This document shows, in pieces, positions 54,366 through 62,958 of a stretch of 64,000 bases of DNA (its first letter is position 1; every line of letters starts with the position of its first letter). The position numbers were made by a program, and so were the translations under genes. Origin of the DNA: Pseudomonas marginalis (GTDB lineage: Bacteria; Pseudomonadota; Gammaproteobacteria; Pseudomonadales; Pseudomonadaceae); NCBI RefSeq assembly GCF_001645105.1, contig NZ_LKEG01000036.1, forward strand, positions 256,493-320,492. Direction: 5' to 3'. The notes below the pieces were generated by a model. The model worked only from the letters and a program-made list of their open reading frames with translations, ran no database searches and had not been told where the DNA came from.

Positions 54366-55205
54366 ATGAGTCTTGCAACGGTTGGAGTGGTGGGGGCCGG
54401 CACCATGGGCAACGGGATCGCTCAGGTGTGTGCAAGTGCTGGTTTAACGGTCAGGTTGCTCGATATCTCCAGGGAAATGCTCGACAAGGCCGTAGCGACC
54501 ATCGACAAGAACCTTGGACGGCGGGCAATGGAGCCTGCCCATAAGCTCGCGGTGCTCGCCCGAATAGAGCTGAGCACCGACTACGGGTGCCTGCAGGATG
54601 CAGATATTGTGATTGAGGCCGCTACGGAGCATTTGTCGCTCAAGCACGACGTGCTCAAGCGCGTGGTGCAGCACGTGAGCCCGCAGTGTGTGATTGCGAC
54701 GAACACGTCGTCGCTGTCGATCACCCAGTTGGCGGCGAAACTGTCACACCCGGAGCGGTTTGTCGGCGTGCACTTTTTCAATCCGGTGCCGGTGATGCAG
54801 TTGATTGAGGTGGTGCGTGGTTTGCGCACATCTGATCATACCTACACGCAGGTATTGGCGCTGGTTGCGCGGCTGGACAAAGTCGCAATCACCAGCGCCA
54901 ACCGGCCAGGGTTTGTGGTCAACCGCATCCTGGTACCGATGATCAATGAGGCGGTGTTGGTCTATCAGGAAGGCATCGCCAGTGCGAAAGACATCGACAG
55001 TGCCATGGTCCTGGGCTGCAACCAGCCCCTGGGACCTCTGGCATTGGCCGACCTGATTGGCCTGGACACGGTGCTGGCGATTCTCGAGTCGCTCTACGCC
55101 GGTTTCAGCGACAGCAAGTATCGACCGGCGAGCATGCTCAGGGAGTTGGTTGCGGCGGGGGACTTGGGCCGTAAAACCGGGCGTGGCTTTTATGACTACG
55201 GTTGA
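54366..55205 (+). CDS. 3-hydroxyacyl-CoA dehydrogenase
   Basis: A 279-residue enzyme of the 3-hydroxybutyryl-CoA dehydrogenase type. It has the NAD motif VGVVGAGTMGNGIAQVCA, the catalytic His-Glu region FVGVHFFNPVPVMQLIEVV and the C-terminal NRPGFVVNRILVP. It may process an acyl side chain. The ATG at 54366 is 3 bp after the RND stop; a TTG at 54360 would overlap it. Its 3' end overlaps a TetR gene by 14 bp. Confidence 0.9.
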   Translation: MSLATVGVVGAGTMGNGIAQVCASAGLTVRLLDISREMLDKAVATIDKNLGRRAMEPAHKLAVLARIELSTDYGCLQDADIVIEAATEHLSLKHDVLKRVVQHVSPQCVIATNTSSLSITQLAAKLSHPERFVGVHFFNPVPVMQLIEVVRGLRTSDHTYTQVLALVARLDKVAITSANRPGFVVNRILVPMINEAVLVYQEGIASAKDIDSAMVLGCNQPLGPLALADLIGLDTVLAILESLYAGFSDSKYRPASMLRELVAAGDLGRKTGRGFYDYG

Positions 55206-55767
55206 GCACGGTGAGCGCTTGGCCAGCCACCGTGACAAGGCCGTAGAACTGTTCGCCCGCAAGGGGTTTGCCCAGGTGGGTATGCGCGAGTTGGCAACGT
55301 GCATGGGGTTGGCGCCGGGATCGCTGTATTACCACTACCCGAGCAAACGACACCTTTTGCTGGATATTCTGGAGGAGTTCTACGAGGAACTGCTGGCAAC
55401 ATTGGCGCGGGTGGATGGCCGGTGCGGCGACAGCGTGGGCGCCGTCATCCGCGCTCACGTCAAATTGCGTCAGCAGCTGCCCATGCACTTTCGCATAGCC
55501 CTGCGCGACAGCGGGTGCTTGAGCGAGGAGCAGCAGCAGGGCATCGAGGCGTTGCGCGGCCAATACGAATCGCGTTTGTTGGCCTTGTTGGATTGCCCAC
55601 GTCAGCCTAGTCGGGCGCTCACCTTCGGTTGCGTCATCGCGTCCCTGCTGGGCATCGTGCATGCATGGTTTAGCACGCAACGGTGGGAAGACGGGGACAC
55701 TGCCAGGCTGATGGAAGTGGCATTAGTCGGAGCCATTGAGCGGCTGCTGGGGCTGCCGGCCAGCTAG
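55192..55767 (+). CDS. TetR-family regulator
   Basis: A 191-residue TetR protein. The N-terminal helix-turn-helix is AVELFARKGFAQVGMRELATCMGLAPGSLYYHYPSKRHLL; the C-terminal ligand domain is diverged. The ATG at 55192 is inside the end of the dehydrogenase gene, giving a 14-bp overlap and likely coupling. It resembles the TetR protein at 56699-57289 in the positions of MRELA and in a shared C-terminal pattern. Its target is probably the operon it closes. Confidence 0.83.
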   Translation: MTTVEHGERLASHRDKAVELFARKGFAQVGMRELATCMGLAPGSLYYHYPSKRHLLLDILEEFYEELLATLARVDGRCGDSVGAVIRAHVKLRQQLPMHFRIALRDSGCLSEEQQQGIEALRGQYESRLLALLDCPRQPSRALTFGCVIASLLGIVHAWFSTQRWEDGDTARLMEVALVGAIERLLGLPAS

Positions 55768-55829
55768 TGGAGGCGCTCATGTCAGGGCTGCGCGCGAGGC
55801 GAGCACTCAAGCGCCGACGCCAATAGCGA

Positions 55830-56085
55830 CTGCTGGGCAGTTTTATATGTTCCAGAAAGTAGTAATCCACTGAATCGTTCTGATAACAGAGTGAATATAA
55901 CAACTTATGCCGTTTATGATGATAAAGGTATGATTCTCCAAGGGGGCGATGTGACGGGTGATGCACAGGCAGGAATTCCCACGCCTCATGCTATCGACTA
56001 GGGCCGCAACACGTTGTCGGATCGATTGATCACAGGACAATTTCCGTCGAGCAAAAGACCTCCACGGAACATTAGTGAAGAATAA
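55830..56085 (+). pseudogene. Polymorphic toxin C-terminal fragment (PT24-like) with nonsense codon
   Basis: In one frame the plus strand reads AVLYVPESSNPLNRSDN, then NITTYAVYDDKGMIL, GIPTPHAID, a TAG at 55999-56001, and after it GRNTLSDR to a TAA at 56083-56085. The order NxTTYxVYD..TGxxHxGIxTPHxxxYGRN is that of a C-terminal domain of secreted polymorphic toxins of the type 24 kind (from memory); the TAG falls where a Tyr is usual. No N-terminal part or start is present. It stops 5 bp before the next ATG. Positions 55768-55829 show nothing. Confidence 0.55.
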
Positions 56086-56090
56086 ATTCC

Positions 56091-56564
56091 ATGAAGATAA
56101 TTAAGTCGACAGATCTTGTCAGTTCTCCAAAATACGAGCGTTGGAAAACCCAATGGGAGGATCAGTCCGAGCTGGATGAGTTTTTTTATATAAGTGATGT
56201 TGTACACCCTGAAGATGCCTTGATGTTTTGTAAGGTGTTATTCCCCGATTTTGTTGTTCACGAATCGGGGGTGTTTCTGGAAAGCAGGTTTACTGTTGAA
56301 GCGTTCTCCAGCTGGATGGAGACTTGCAATAGTGATGTAGTGGCGGTTGAGAAGGTTTTGAATCATATGCATCTGTATGATGTTTTTGGAGGCTGCAGTG
56401 ACAGAGTGGATGAAGCTGTTTATGAACAGCTGTGCAGGATTGTTGCCCAGTCATGGAGGATGGTGTTGCTGAGTAAATTTCCAGAAAAGAAATTTAGTGT
56501 GCAAGCGATAGTGTCTGATCAGGAATATGGTCCAGTGGTTACTTTTTCTCAGGTCAGAGAGTAG
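56091..56564 (+). CDS. Putative immunity protein beside toxin remnant
   Basis: A 157-residue protein, not assigned to a named family by eye. It is soluble, acidic, without signal peptide, and has AT-rich codons unlike its neighbours. It starts directly after the toxin tail, the normal place for a cognate immunity gene. It could still protect against incoming toxin though the local toxin is broken. The 134 bp after it (56565-56698) carry nothing recognisable. Confidence 0.55.
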   Translation: MKIIKSTDLVSSPKYERWKTQWEDQSELDEFFYISDVVHPEDALMFCKVLFPDFVVHESGVFLESRFTVEAFSSWMETCNSDVVAVEKVLNHMHLYDVFGGCSDRVDEAVYEQLCRIVAQSWRMVLLSKFPEKKFSVQAIVSDQEYGPVVTFSQVRE

Positions 56565-56698
56565 TTTTTATGGGTGTTTTCTAATCCCGGTTTTGTACGA
56601 TGGGAGTTTCGGCTTGATCGCTACCACGCTGGAGCGTGACATGGACGCGAACAAAGGGGCCTGAGTCAGTTTTGAAATCCAGCGCAGGGTAGGGGCAC

Positions 56699-57289
56699 TC
56701 AAGGCAGGGCGTTTATGGCGTGTATGACCGCATCGGCGATGGTCTTTGTAATAAGCCGACGTTGCCCCTTATCAACCTTCGGGCTCAGCCAGGTGGGTAG
56801 GCTGTTCAGCATGGGCAAAATCGCAGTAAGCGCACCCTCGCGCAACGTCCCGCCGGGCGGATGGCCCAGTTGGCCGACCAATTTCATGAATTCTGACTCA
56901 TAGGCTAGCCTCAATCGCTCAATGCGTGCCTGCATCGGGGCGCCCAGGCAATTGGCATCCATCACCGCTAACTTGAAGTGCCCGGTCATCTGTTCATGCA
57001 ATTTAAGATGGCCTTCGATCAGTTTTGTCAGGCGTTGCGCGGGCGTCAATCTTCGGGTCTTGAGCAGGTCGACGTGCGACAACAGTGCCTGATACAGCTC
57101 TGTCAGCCATTCAAACAGCATGGCTTCCTTGCTCTCCACATGATGATAAATCGCCCCTGGGCTGATGCCAACATGCGCCGCCAATTCGCGCATGCTGACC
57201 TGGCTGAAACTACGTTCCTTGAACAGCTCCAGGGCTCTGCGCTGAAACTCCGAGCGGCTCAGCGCGGGAGCCATACGCCCGTGAGTCAT
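56699..57289 (-). CDS. TetR-family regulator of the nitrile operon
   Basis: A 196-residue TetR protein with helix-turn-helix RALELFKERSFSQVSMRELAAHVGISPGAIYHHVESKEAML. The start overlaps the acyl-CoA synthetase stop by ATGA, so it is the coupled last gene of the nitrile operon, an unusual place for the regulator. It is paralogous to the TetR at 55192. The ligand may be the nitrile or a derived acyl-CoA (inference). Confidence 0.83.
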   Translation of the reverse strand: MTHGRMAPALSRSEFQRRALELFKERSFSQVSMRELAAHVGISPGAIYHHVESKEAMLFEWLTELYQALLSHVDLLKTRRLTPAQRLTKLIEGHLKLHEQMTGHFKLAVMDANCLGAPMQARIERLRLAYESEFMKLVGQLGHPPGGTLREGALTAILPMLNSLPTWLSPKVDKGQRRLITKTIADAVIHAINALP

Positions 57290-58926
57290 GTGTCGATTGC
57301 CTGCTGTTTGGCAACTTCCTGGTTGCGCAGAATGAACCGCTGCACCTTGCCACTCGGGGTCTTGGGCAGTTGTTCGACGAACTCGATTTCCCGTGGGTAC
57401 GCATGCGCAGCCAAGCGCTGTTTGACATGCAGGCGCAGGACTTCCGCCAACTCCGCACTGGGCAGGTACTGACGGTTCAGCACCACAAACGCCTTGATCA
57501 GCTCGGTGCGTTGCGGGTCGGGCTTGCCGATCACCGCGGCTTCGACGACTGCCGGATGTTCGATCAGCGCACTCTCGACATCGAAAGGCCCCACGCGGTA
57601 GCCGGACGTGGTGATCACATCGTCGTTACGGCCTACAAAGCTGATACTGCCGTCCGCATTGAGCTCCACGATATCGCCGCTCAAGTAGTAACGGTCGACA
57701 AATGCCTTGGTGGGCATATGCAAGTAGCCATTGAACCAGCACAGGGGCGAGCGCTCGCGGTCGACCGCCAGTACACCCGGCTGACCCGTCGGTAATTCCC
57801 GGTGCGCATCATCCAGCACGACAATCCGGTACCCCGGCACCGCGTAACCGGCAGAACCCTCACGTACCGGATGGCGTAGCCCATGGTGATTGCACAGCAC
57901 CATGCCAATTTCGGTCTGGCCGTAATGGTCGTGAATGACCACGCCGAGCTGTTCGGCGAACCAACGGATGACTTGCGGGTTGAGCGGTTCGCCGGCGCTG
58001 CTGACGACACGCAGTTGACCACGCACGGCGTCGGCGAACTCGGCCCCGGCAGCAATCAGCAGGCGATAGGCCGTGGGTGAGCCGGCCAGGTTGCTGATCG
58101 CATACTTGGCGATAATCCGGCAGGTGCTGTCCACGGTGAAAGGGCCGTCATGGAACAGCGTGGCCCGGCCGCACGCCAGTGGTCCGGTGACTGCGTAATA
58201 CAAGCCATAGGCCCAGCCGGGGTCGGCGAGGTTCCAGAAATGATCGTCTTCGCGCAGGTCGATTGAATCGCGCATATAACGTTTGAAGGCCAGAATGGCG
58301 CTCAAAGGCACCTCAAGCGGCTTGGCAGGTCCTGTAGTGCCCGAGGTACACATCAGCAGGAAAGGCGCACTGGCATCCAGCAGCTCAGGCGTGCAGTCGG
58401 CGTGTTGCCGGCTGAGGGCGTCCCAGAAACCGTCATCGCCCGGGTGCTCTGGGGGGCCGTCGGCCACGATGACGCGAGGGCAGTCGGGGATGTCATCCAG
58501 CTTGGGACGATTGTGGGAATCGGTCACGATCCAGCGTGCCCCGGAGCACGCCAATCGCTGCTCGATCGCCTTGGGCCCGAATGCGGTAAAGAGCGGTTGG
58601 TAGACCGCGCCGATGCGCCAGGTCCCGAGGACAGTAATCACCAGTTCAACCGTGCGTGGCAACAGTCCGGCGACACGGTCTCCCGGCTGTACCCCTTGCG
58701 CTCGCAGGAAGTTAGCGAAGCGCGCAGCGTGCACCTGCAGTTCGCTGAACGTGTAACGCGTGGCGCGACCATCCCGCGTTTCGCAGTACAACGCCACGGC
58801 ATTGCCATGAGCGTGCCGGTCGCAGCACTCGATGCAGGCGTTCAAGGCTTGCGGTTCGCCGTGCAAGTCTTGAGCCGCCAGTTGTAGATAGTCGAAGGTT
58901 GACACTGCTGAGTCGTAATCGCGCAT
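57286..58926 (-). CDS. acsA: AMP-forming acyl-CoA synthetase
   Basis: A 546-residue AMP-binding ligase. The P-loop reads LLMCTSGTTGPAKPLEV, then HDHYGQTEIG, the DR-type hinge YYLSGDIVELNADG and the C-terminal catalytic Lys region PKTPSGKVQRF. It joins a carboxylic acid to CoA. In P. chlororaphis B23 a gene of this kind (acsA) ends the aldoxime-nitrile cluster and activates the acid from the amidase; the same order here supports that symbol. The ATG at 58926 is preferred to 58968. Confidence 0.85.
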   Translation of the reverse strand: MRDYDSAVSTFDYLQLAAQDLHGEPQALNACIECCDRHAHGNAVALYCETRDGRATRYTFSELQVHAARFANFLRAQGVQPGDRVAGLLPRTVELVITVLGTWRIGAVYQPLFTAFGPKAIEQRLACSGARWIVTDSHNRPKLDDIPDCPRVIVADGPPEHPGDDGFWDALSRQHADCTPELLDASAPFLLMCTSGTTGPAKPLEVPLSAILAFKRYMRDSIDLREDDHFWNLADPGWAYGLYYAVTGPLACGRATLFHDGPFTVDSTCRIIAKYAISNLAGSPTAYRLLIAAGAEFADAVRGQLRVVSSAGEPLNPQVIRWFAEQLGVVIHDHYGQTEIGMVLCNHHGLRHPVREGSAGYAVPGYRIVVLDDAHRELPTGQPGVLAVDRERSPLCWFNGYLHMPTKAFVDRYYLSGDIVELNADGSISFVGRNDDVITTSGYRVGPFDVESALIEHPAVVEAAVIGKPDPQRTELIKAFVVLNRQYLPSAELAEVLRLHVKQRLAAHAYPREIEFVEQLPKTPSGKVQRFILRNQEVAKQQAIDT

Positions 58927-58995
58927 AACGTACCTGATTATTATTGTTGGAATTTGCCCTGTGCCCACGCACGCCGCGCAGGCGCAGGGATGTGA

Positions 58996-60288
58996 CTAGT
59001 TGTCCATCATCTCGGCCGCTTGCTGGGTCGCCTGGCTGGTCCGCGTGGCGAGTTTGCGCACTTCATCGGCGACCACGGCAAACCCGCGACCGGCTTCGCC
59101 TGCTCGCGCCGCCTCAATGGCGGCATTCAACGCCAGCAGGTTGGTCTGGCTGGCAATGCCCTGGATGGTGGCAACAATCTGCGTCAGCTTGGTGAGGGTT
59201 TCCTGCATCACCCGATGTTGTTGCGCCTGCGCCTCGCGCATCGTGCTTTCTTCATGGTGGGCATGTATGTCGGTGATGGCACCCACCACCCGTTGCGGGG
59301 AGCCGTCCTGCGCGCGGCGCGTTTGCCCGCGGCCGCGAAACCAGCGGTACGTGCCGTTTTTGTGCTTGAGTCGATAATCCACATCGAACGGCGTCTTGCC
59401 GCTGCGGTCGTCCACATGGGCGACGAATGCGCCGATGGCCCTTGCGCTATCGTCGGGATGCAAGCGCGAGGTCCAGCTTTCCAGGGTGTTGGGGAACTCC
59501 TCAACCGTGTTGCACCCCAGCAGTCGGCGCATTTGCGAAGACCACCAAATGGTATTTTTCGGGTTCGCCGGGTCGCCTGCCACCACCTCGATGTCCCAGA
59601 GCCCGTCATGCAGCATCTCCCGGGAGATATCGAAACGTGTGGCCGCCAGTTCGAGCGCTTCGTTGTGCAGGTACTGTGCATGAATGTCACGCACGGTCCC
59701 CGCGATGCAGAACGCTGCGCCTTGCGCATCGCGCCGTGAGGCACCGCTGATGCTGCACCAGCGGTAGTCATCGCCGGGTGCAGGCTTCATGCGCACCTCG
59801 AGTGCAAATGCCGTCCGCCCGCTACGATCGGCAAGGTGCCTGGCGAGCGCTGCCAGATGCGCTTGCCGGTCATCCGGGTGCAACTGTTCACTCCACGCGC
59901 CGAGCTGATCCATCGCCTGGGCCGGGTTCGACGCAGGCCCCGTCCACGTCATCGCACATTCCGGCCCAGGTGCAGCGGTTCCATCCAGCTCCAGTTCCCA
60001 GAACAGCTCACCTGCGCCCTGTATGATCAGTGCCCAGCGCGCTTGCCATTGCTGCAACAGCTTGTCACGGCCGGCCAGGTGCTCTTCCAGTTGGCTGACG
60101 CGAAACGTCAGTGCGCTGGCCTGCTCCTTAACGGCTTGCCGCTCTTGCCGCAGGTGTTCGACGCTTGCCAGGATGCGGTGCACTGACCGGTTGTTCGACG
60201 ACAATGGCGTGCTCGCCTGCCCAGGCTGGTCTAGCCGGTCGGCGAGCTGCGCCAATACCCGGTGTGTGGTGCGGCGGAAAAAGAGCAT
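58996..60288 (-). CDS. Soluble PAS-domain chemotaxis-type protein
   Basis: A 430-residue protein without membrane segments. It has an N-terminal coiled coil (about residues 40-80), two PAS domains with C-terminal [17 protein letters not shown] and [18 protein letters not shown] segments, and a short signalling tip ([22 protein letters not shown], then [15 protein letters not shown]). It ends only about 16 residues after the tip, so the usual return helix and methylation region are mostly absent. It lies between the nitrile-hydratase activator and acsA on the same strand, implying a sensory role for the substrate or for energy state. Confidence 0.82.
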   Translation of the reverse strand: MLFFRRTTHRVLAQLADRLDQPGQASTPLSSNNRSVHRILASVEHLRQERQAVKEQASALTFRVSQLEEHLAGRDKLLQQWQARWALIIQGAGELFWELELDGTAAPGPECAMTWTGPASNPAQAMDQLGAWSEQLHPDDRQAHLAALARHLADRSGRTAFALEVRMKPAPGDDYRWCSISGASRRDAQGAAFCIAGTVRDIHAQYLHNEALELAATRFDISREMLHDGLWDIEVVAGDPANPKNTIWWSSQMRRLLGCNTVEEFPNTLESWTSRLHPDDSARAIGAFVAHVDDRSGKTPFDVDYRLKHKNGTYRWFRGRGQTRRAQDGSPQRVVGAITDIHAHHEESTMREAQAQQHRVMQETLTKLTQIVATIQGIASQTNLLALNAAIEAARAGEAGRGFAVVADEVRKLATRTSQATQQAAEMMDN

Positions 60289-60306
60289 GGGGCACCTCTA
60301 CCTCGG

Positions 60307-61563
60307 TCAAATGGGAACAGCCTGCAAGGATTGCATCGGGGCCGATAAGGCCTGGGCGTCAAAGACGTTCGCGCCTGGCAGCGTTTGCCAGGCGGATGGG
60401 CCGGCGGCGATTTCCTGGGCACTCAGCAGGCAGTCATCGAGGGCGCGCTGTAACACGTGGGTATCCAGATCCTGGCCGATAAAGACCAACTCCTGCCGGC
60501 AATCGCCGACAATGCTGTCCCACTTGGTCATGATGCTTCGCAACCGATATTCATCCCGCGGCCATTGCGACGGCTCGATGAAGTTCCACCAGTGCCCGAC
60601 ATAGGCCCACTGGAACTGCCTGCCGCTGTGCACCAGCAGGCCCGTTTCCAGGTGCCGGCTGGCGAGCCAGAAGTAACCCTTGCTGCGCAACAGGCGCCCG
60701 TTGCACCAGGGGCGCTGCAGAAAATCGAATAATCGCTGTGGGTGAAAGGGGGCACGCTCGCGGTACACCCATGACGTCACGCCATAGGTGTCCGACTCGG
60801 AGGCCGGTGTGTCGTCGGCCAGCATTTTTTTCATCCAGCCGGGTGATGCAGCCAGGCTGGGTAAATCAAACAGATGGGTACCGAGAATGCCTGATAGCTC
60901 AACGTTGCCGTGTGTCATCGGCATGATCCGCGCGGTCGGGTTAAGGCCGGTGAGGATCGCGTGCACGGCCTGGTAACCGGGCTCGTCGATCAGGTCCAGT
61001 TTGTTGACGAGAATGACATTGGCGTACTCCACCTGCTCAATCAGCAGATCTGCCAGATGGCGTTTGGGCGCGTCCGCTTGGGCGTCGTCGCGGGCCACGA
61101 TGTCTGGCGCGTCGAGCAACGCCTGAAAACGACTGCCATCGACCACCGTCACCAAGGTATCGAGCCGCGCCAGTTCGCTGAGGCTGAAGCCTTCTGCGTC
61201 AAGGAATGCAAACGTCTCGGCAACCGGCATCGGCTCGGAAATGCCCGTGGACTCAATGAGCAGGTAGTCAAAACGTTGCTGGCGTGCCAGGGCACTGATC
61301 TGCTCGAGCAAATCGGCGCGCAGCGTGCAGCAGATACAGCCATTGCTCATCTCGATCAATTCATCTCGACCACGGTGTAGCGCCACGTCGCGCTGCACCT
61401 CTTCGGCATCGATGTTGACGTCGCTCATGTCATTGACGATGACTGCCACTCTCAGGCCGTCGCGATTGCGCAAGATATGATTGAGCAGGGTGGTTTTGCC
61501 GGCGCCGAGGAAGCCAGAAAGCACGGTCACCGGCAGTCGGCCCGCCTGGGCGCCGTCAATCAT
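60307..61563 (-). CDS. nhpC: Nitrile hydratase activator, P47K/CobW GTPase
   Basis: A 418-residue GTPase needed to load iron into Fe-type nitrile hydratase. It has Walker [10 protein letters not shown] at residues 17-25, the metal motif CICC (Cys76, Cys78, Cys79), switch region [12 protein letters not shown] and NKLD at the guanine site. The ATG at 61563 overlaps the beta-subunit stop (ATGA); the open frame to 61740 is rejected. Position directly after the subunit genes matches nhpC of P. chlororaphis. Confidence 0.9.
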   Translation of the reverse strand: MIDGAQAGRLPVTVLSGFLGAGKTTLLNHILRNRDGLRVAVIVNDMSDVNIDAEEVQRDVALHRGRDELIEMSNGCICCTLRADLLEQISALARQQRFDYLLIESTGISEPMPVAETFAFLDAEGFSLSELARLDTLVTVVDGSRFQALLDAPDIVARDDAQADAPKRHLADLLIEQVEYANVILVNKLDLIDEPGYQAVHAILTGLNPTARIMPMTHGNVELSGILGTHLFDLPSLAASPGWMKKMLADDTPASESDTYGVTSWVYRERAPFHPQRLFDFLQRPWCNGRLLRSKGYFWLASRHLETGLLVHSGRQFQWAYVGHWWNFIEPSQWPRDEYRLRSIMTKWDSIVGDCRQELVFIGQDLDTHVLQRALDDCLLSAQEIAAGPSAWQTLPGANVFDAQALSAPMQSLQAVPI

Positions 61564-62222
61564 AGGTTCACCGCTTGCGCGCTGGCGGCCTTGTCCAAGT
61601 AGCTTTCGAACAGGTCGACCACCACAAAACCGTCGTCGGCTGCATCCCCCCACAGGTCTTTGACGCGAAACTCGACGTGGTAGGTTGGCTGATGCGCAGC
61701 GCTCAAGTCTCCATGACCTATGGCGTCTGGGAACGGCCATTTTTCTGAAGTTCGGTGCAGGACCACGCCTTCCTTGCCGCGCACATAGGCCGGCATGCGG
61801 ATATGCCCGGCCACATACTCGTCGCGCACGACAACCCGGTCGCCGACTTCAAAAGGCGGTCGGCCAGTGATCGCCGGGCGACCCTGCGCATGCGCGGGGT
61901 TCGCCAGCTTGAAGTGAGCACCCAGGGCCTGATCGAGCTCCGCCTGGGTGATGACGCCGGTTTCGACCAGCAGGGTGGCGGTGGCGATGACATAGCGTTC
62001 GTAGTACTGGGTGCCGACATGCTGGCGCACGTCCAGGCGTTCGACGGCGTGGCGCACTTCGTCCACGCTGAACTTCTTCAAGTGATCGGCACCGATAAAC
62101 ATCAAGCTGTACGCCAGGTGCTCCCAGTCCTGCTTGAACACAGGTTGGTAGCTCAAGCTGTTGACGGTGTGAGGGACTTTGCCAAAGCCTTGGAAACCGC
62201 CGAGATCGTGAAAGCCATCCAT
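61560..62222 (-). CDS. nhpB: Nitrile hydratase, beta subunit
   Basis: A 220-residue beta subunit that pairs with alpha to form the active site, contributing conserved arginines. It begins [17 protein letters not shown], the family start, with [18 protein letters not shown] and the C-terminal SH3-like fold [29 protein letters not shown]. It lies 63 bp after the alpha gene and overlaps the activator gene by 4 bp. Confidence 0.95.
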   Translation of the reverse strand: MDGFHDLGGFQGFGKVPHTVNSLSYQPVFKQDWEHLAYSLMFIGADHLKKFSVDEVRHAVERLDVRQHVGTQYYERYVIATATLLVETGVITQAELDQALGAHFKLANPAHAQGRPAITGRPPFEVGDRVVVRDEYVAGHIRMPAYVRGKEGVVLHRTSEKWPFPDAIGHGDLSAAHQPTYHVEFRVKDLWGDAADDGFVVVDLFESYLDKAASAQAVNL

Positions 62223-62285
62223 CGTGGATACCTCTTAATAGCGAATGAATAGAGAATGAAAATTGAAAGAAACTAAGCCCCCTGA

Positions 62286-62879
62286 TTAGGCGACGTACGG
62301 TAGCGCCACGCCAATAAGGACATCCTTGGTAATCAATTTTCGAAGTGCCTCTTCATCCATGGATTCGCTCCCCTTTGGCCGCAGAGGCAGCACCAGATAG
62401 CGGCTTTCGGCGCTGGTGTCCCACACCTTGATGGTGACCCCATCCGGCAGCTCCGTGCCCAGCTCATGCAGCACGGTGCGCCCTTCGCGAACCAGTCGGG
62501 CGCGGAACTCGAAGCCCTTGTACCACTCCGGCGGCAAGCCCAGGACGGGCCAATTGGTGCAGGAGCACAGGCTGCACACGATCACGTTTTTCACACTGGG
62601 CGTGTCTTCCAGCGCAACAATGTATTCACCCTGCGGGCCGGTATAGCCAAATTGGGCGCATGCAGCGGTACCGTCCTTGAGCAGCAGCTCGCGGAACTGC
62701 GGGTCCACCCATGCCTTGGCCACCACCCGAGCACCGTTCCGCGGGCTCCATTCGTGTGCCATCAGCTGTGTCATGTGCTCGATGTAACCGTCGGGGATCA
62801 GGTCCTTTTGTTTGAGCACGTGCAGTAATGCCTGTGCTCGCTCACCCGGGGTTGATGTTTTATTTTCAGGTGTGGTCAT
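62286..62879 (-). CDS. nhpA: Nitrile hydratase, alpha subunit (Fe type)
   Basis: A 197-residue alpha subunit that hydrates nitriles to amides. The metal claw is VCSLCSC (Cys102, Cys105, Ser106, Cys107); Ser at the fourth position of the motif marks the iron rather than cobalt form, in which two cysteines are oxidised and NO can block the site until light releases it. The rest closely resembles the P. chlororaphis B23 subunit (WSPRNGARVVAKAWVDPQFR, GYTGPQGEYIVALEDTP). The start ATG at 62879 is used; 62894 is possible. Confidence 0.95.
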   Translation of the reverse strand: MTTPENKTSTPGERAQALLHVLKQKDLIPDGYIEHMTQLMAHEWSPRNGARVVAKAWVDPQFRELLLKDGTAACAQFGYTGPQGEYIVALEDTPSVKNVIVCSLCSCTNWPVLGLPPEWYKGFEFRARLVREGRTVLHELGTELPDGVTIKVWDTSAESRYLVLPLRPKGSESMDEEALRKLITKDVLIGVALPYVA

Positions 62880-62958
62880 CAGTTGGTTCCTCATCGTTGA
62901 GCTTCTAGGCAGCGCCCGGCGGCTTATTCTCTTGCGCTGCAAGGGGACGCACCGGCTA

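Noticed and set aside
60307..61740. 477-codon version of the nitrile hydratase activator
   Set aside because: The extra 59 residues are Arg-rich and overlap the beta-subunit gene; the ATG at 61563 fits the family start and the ATGA overlap.
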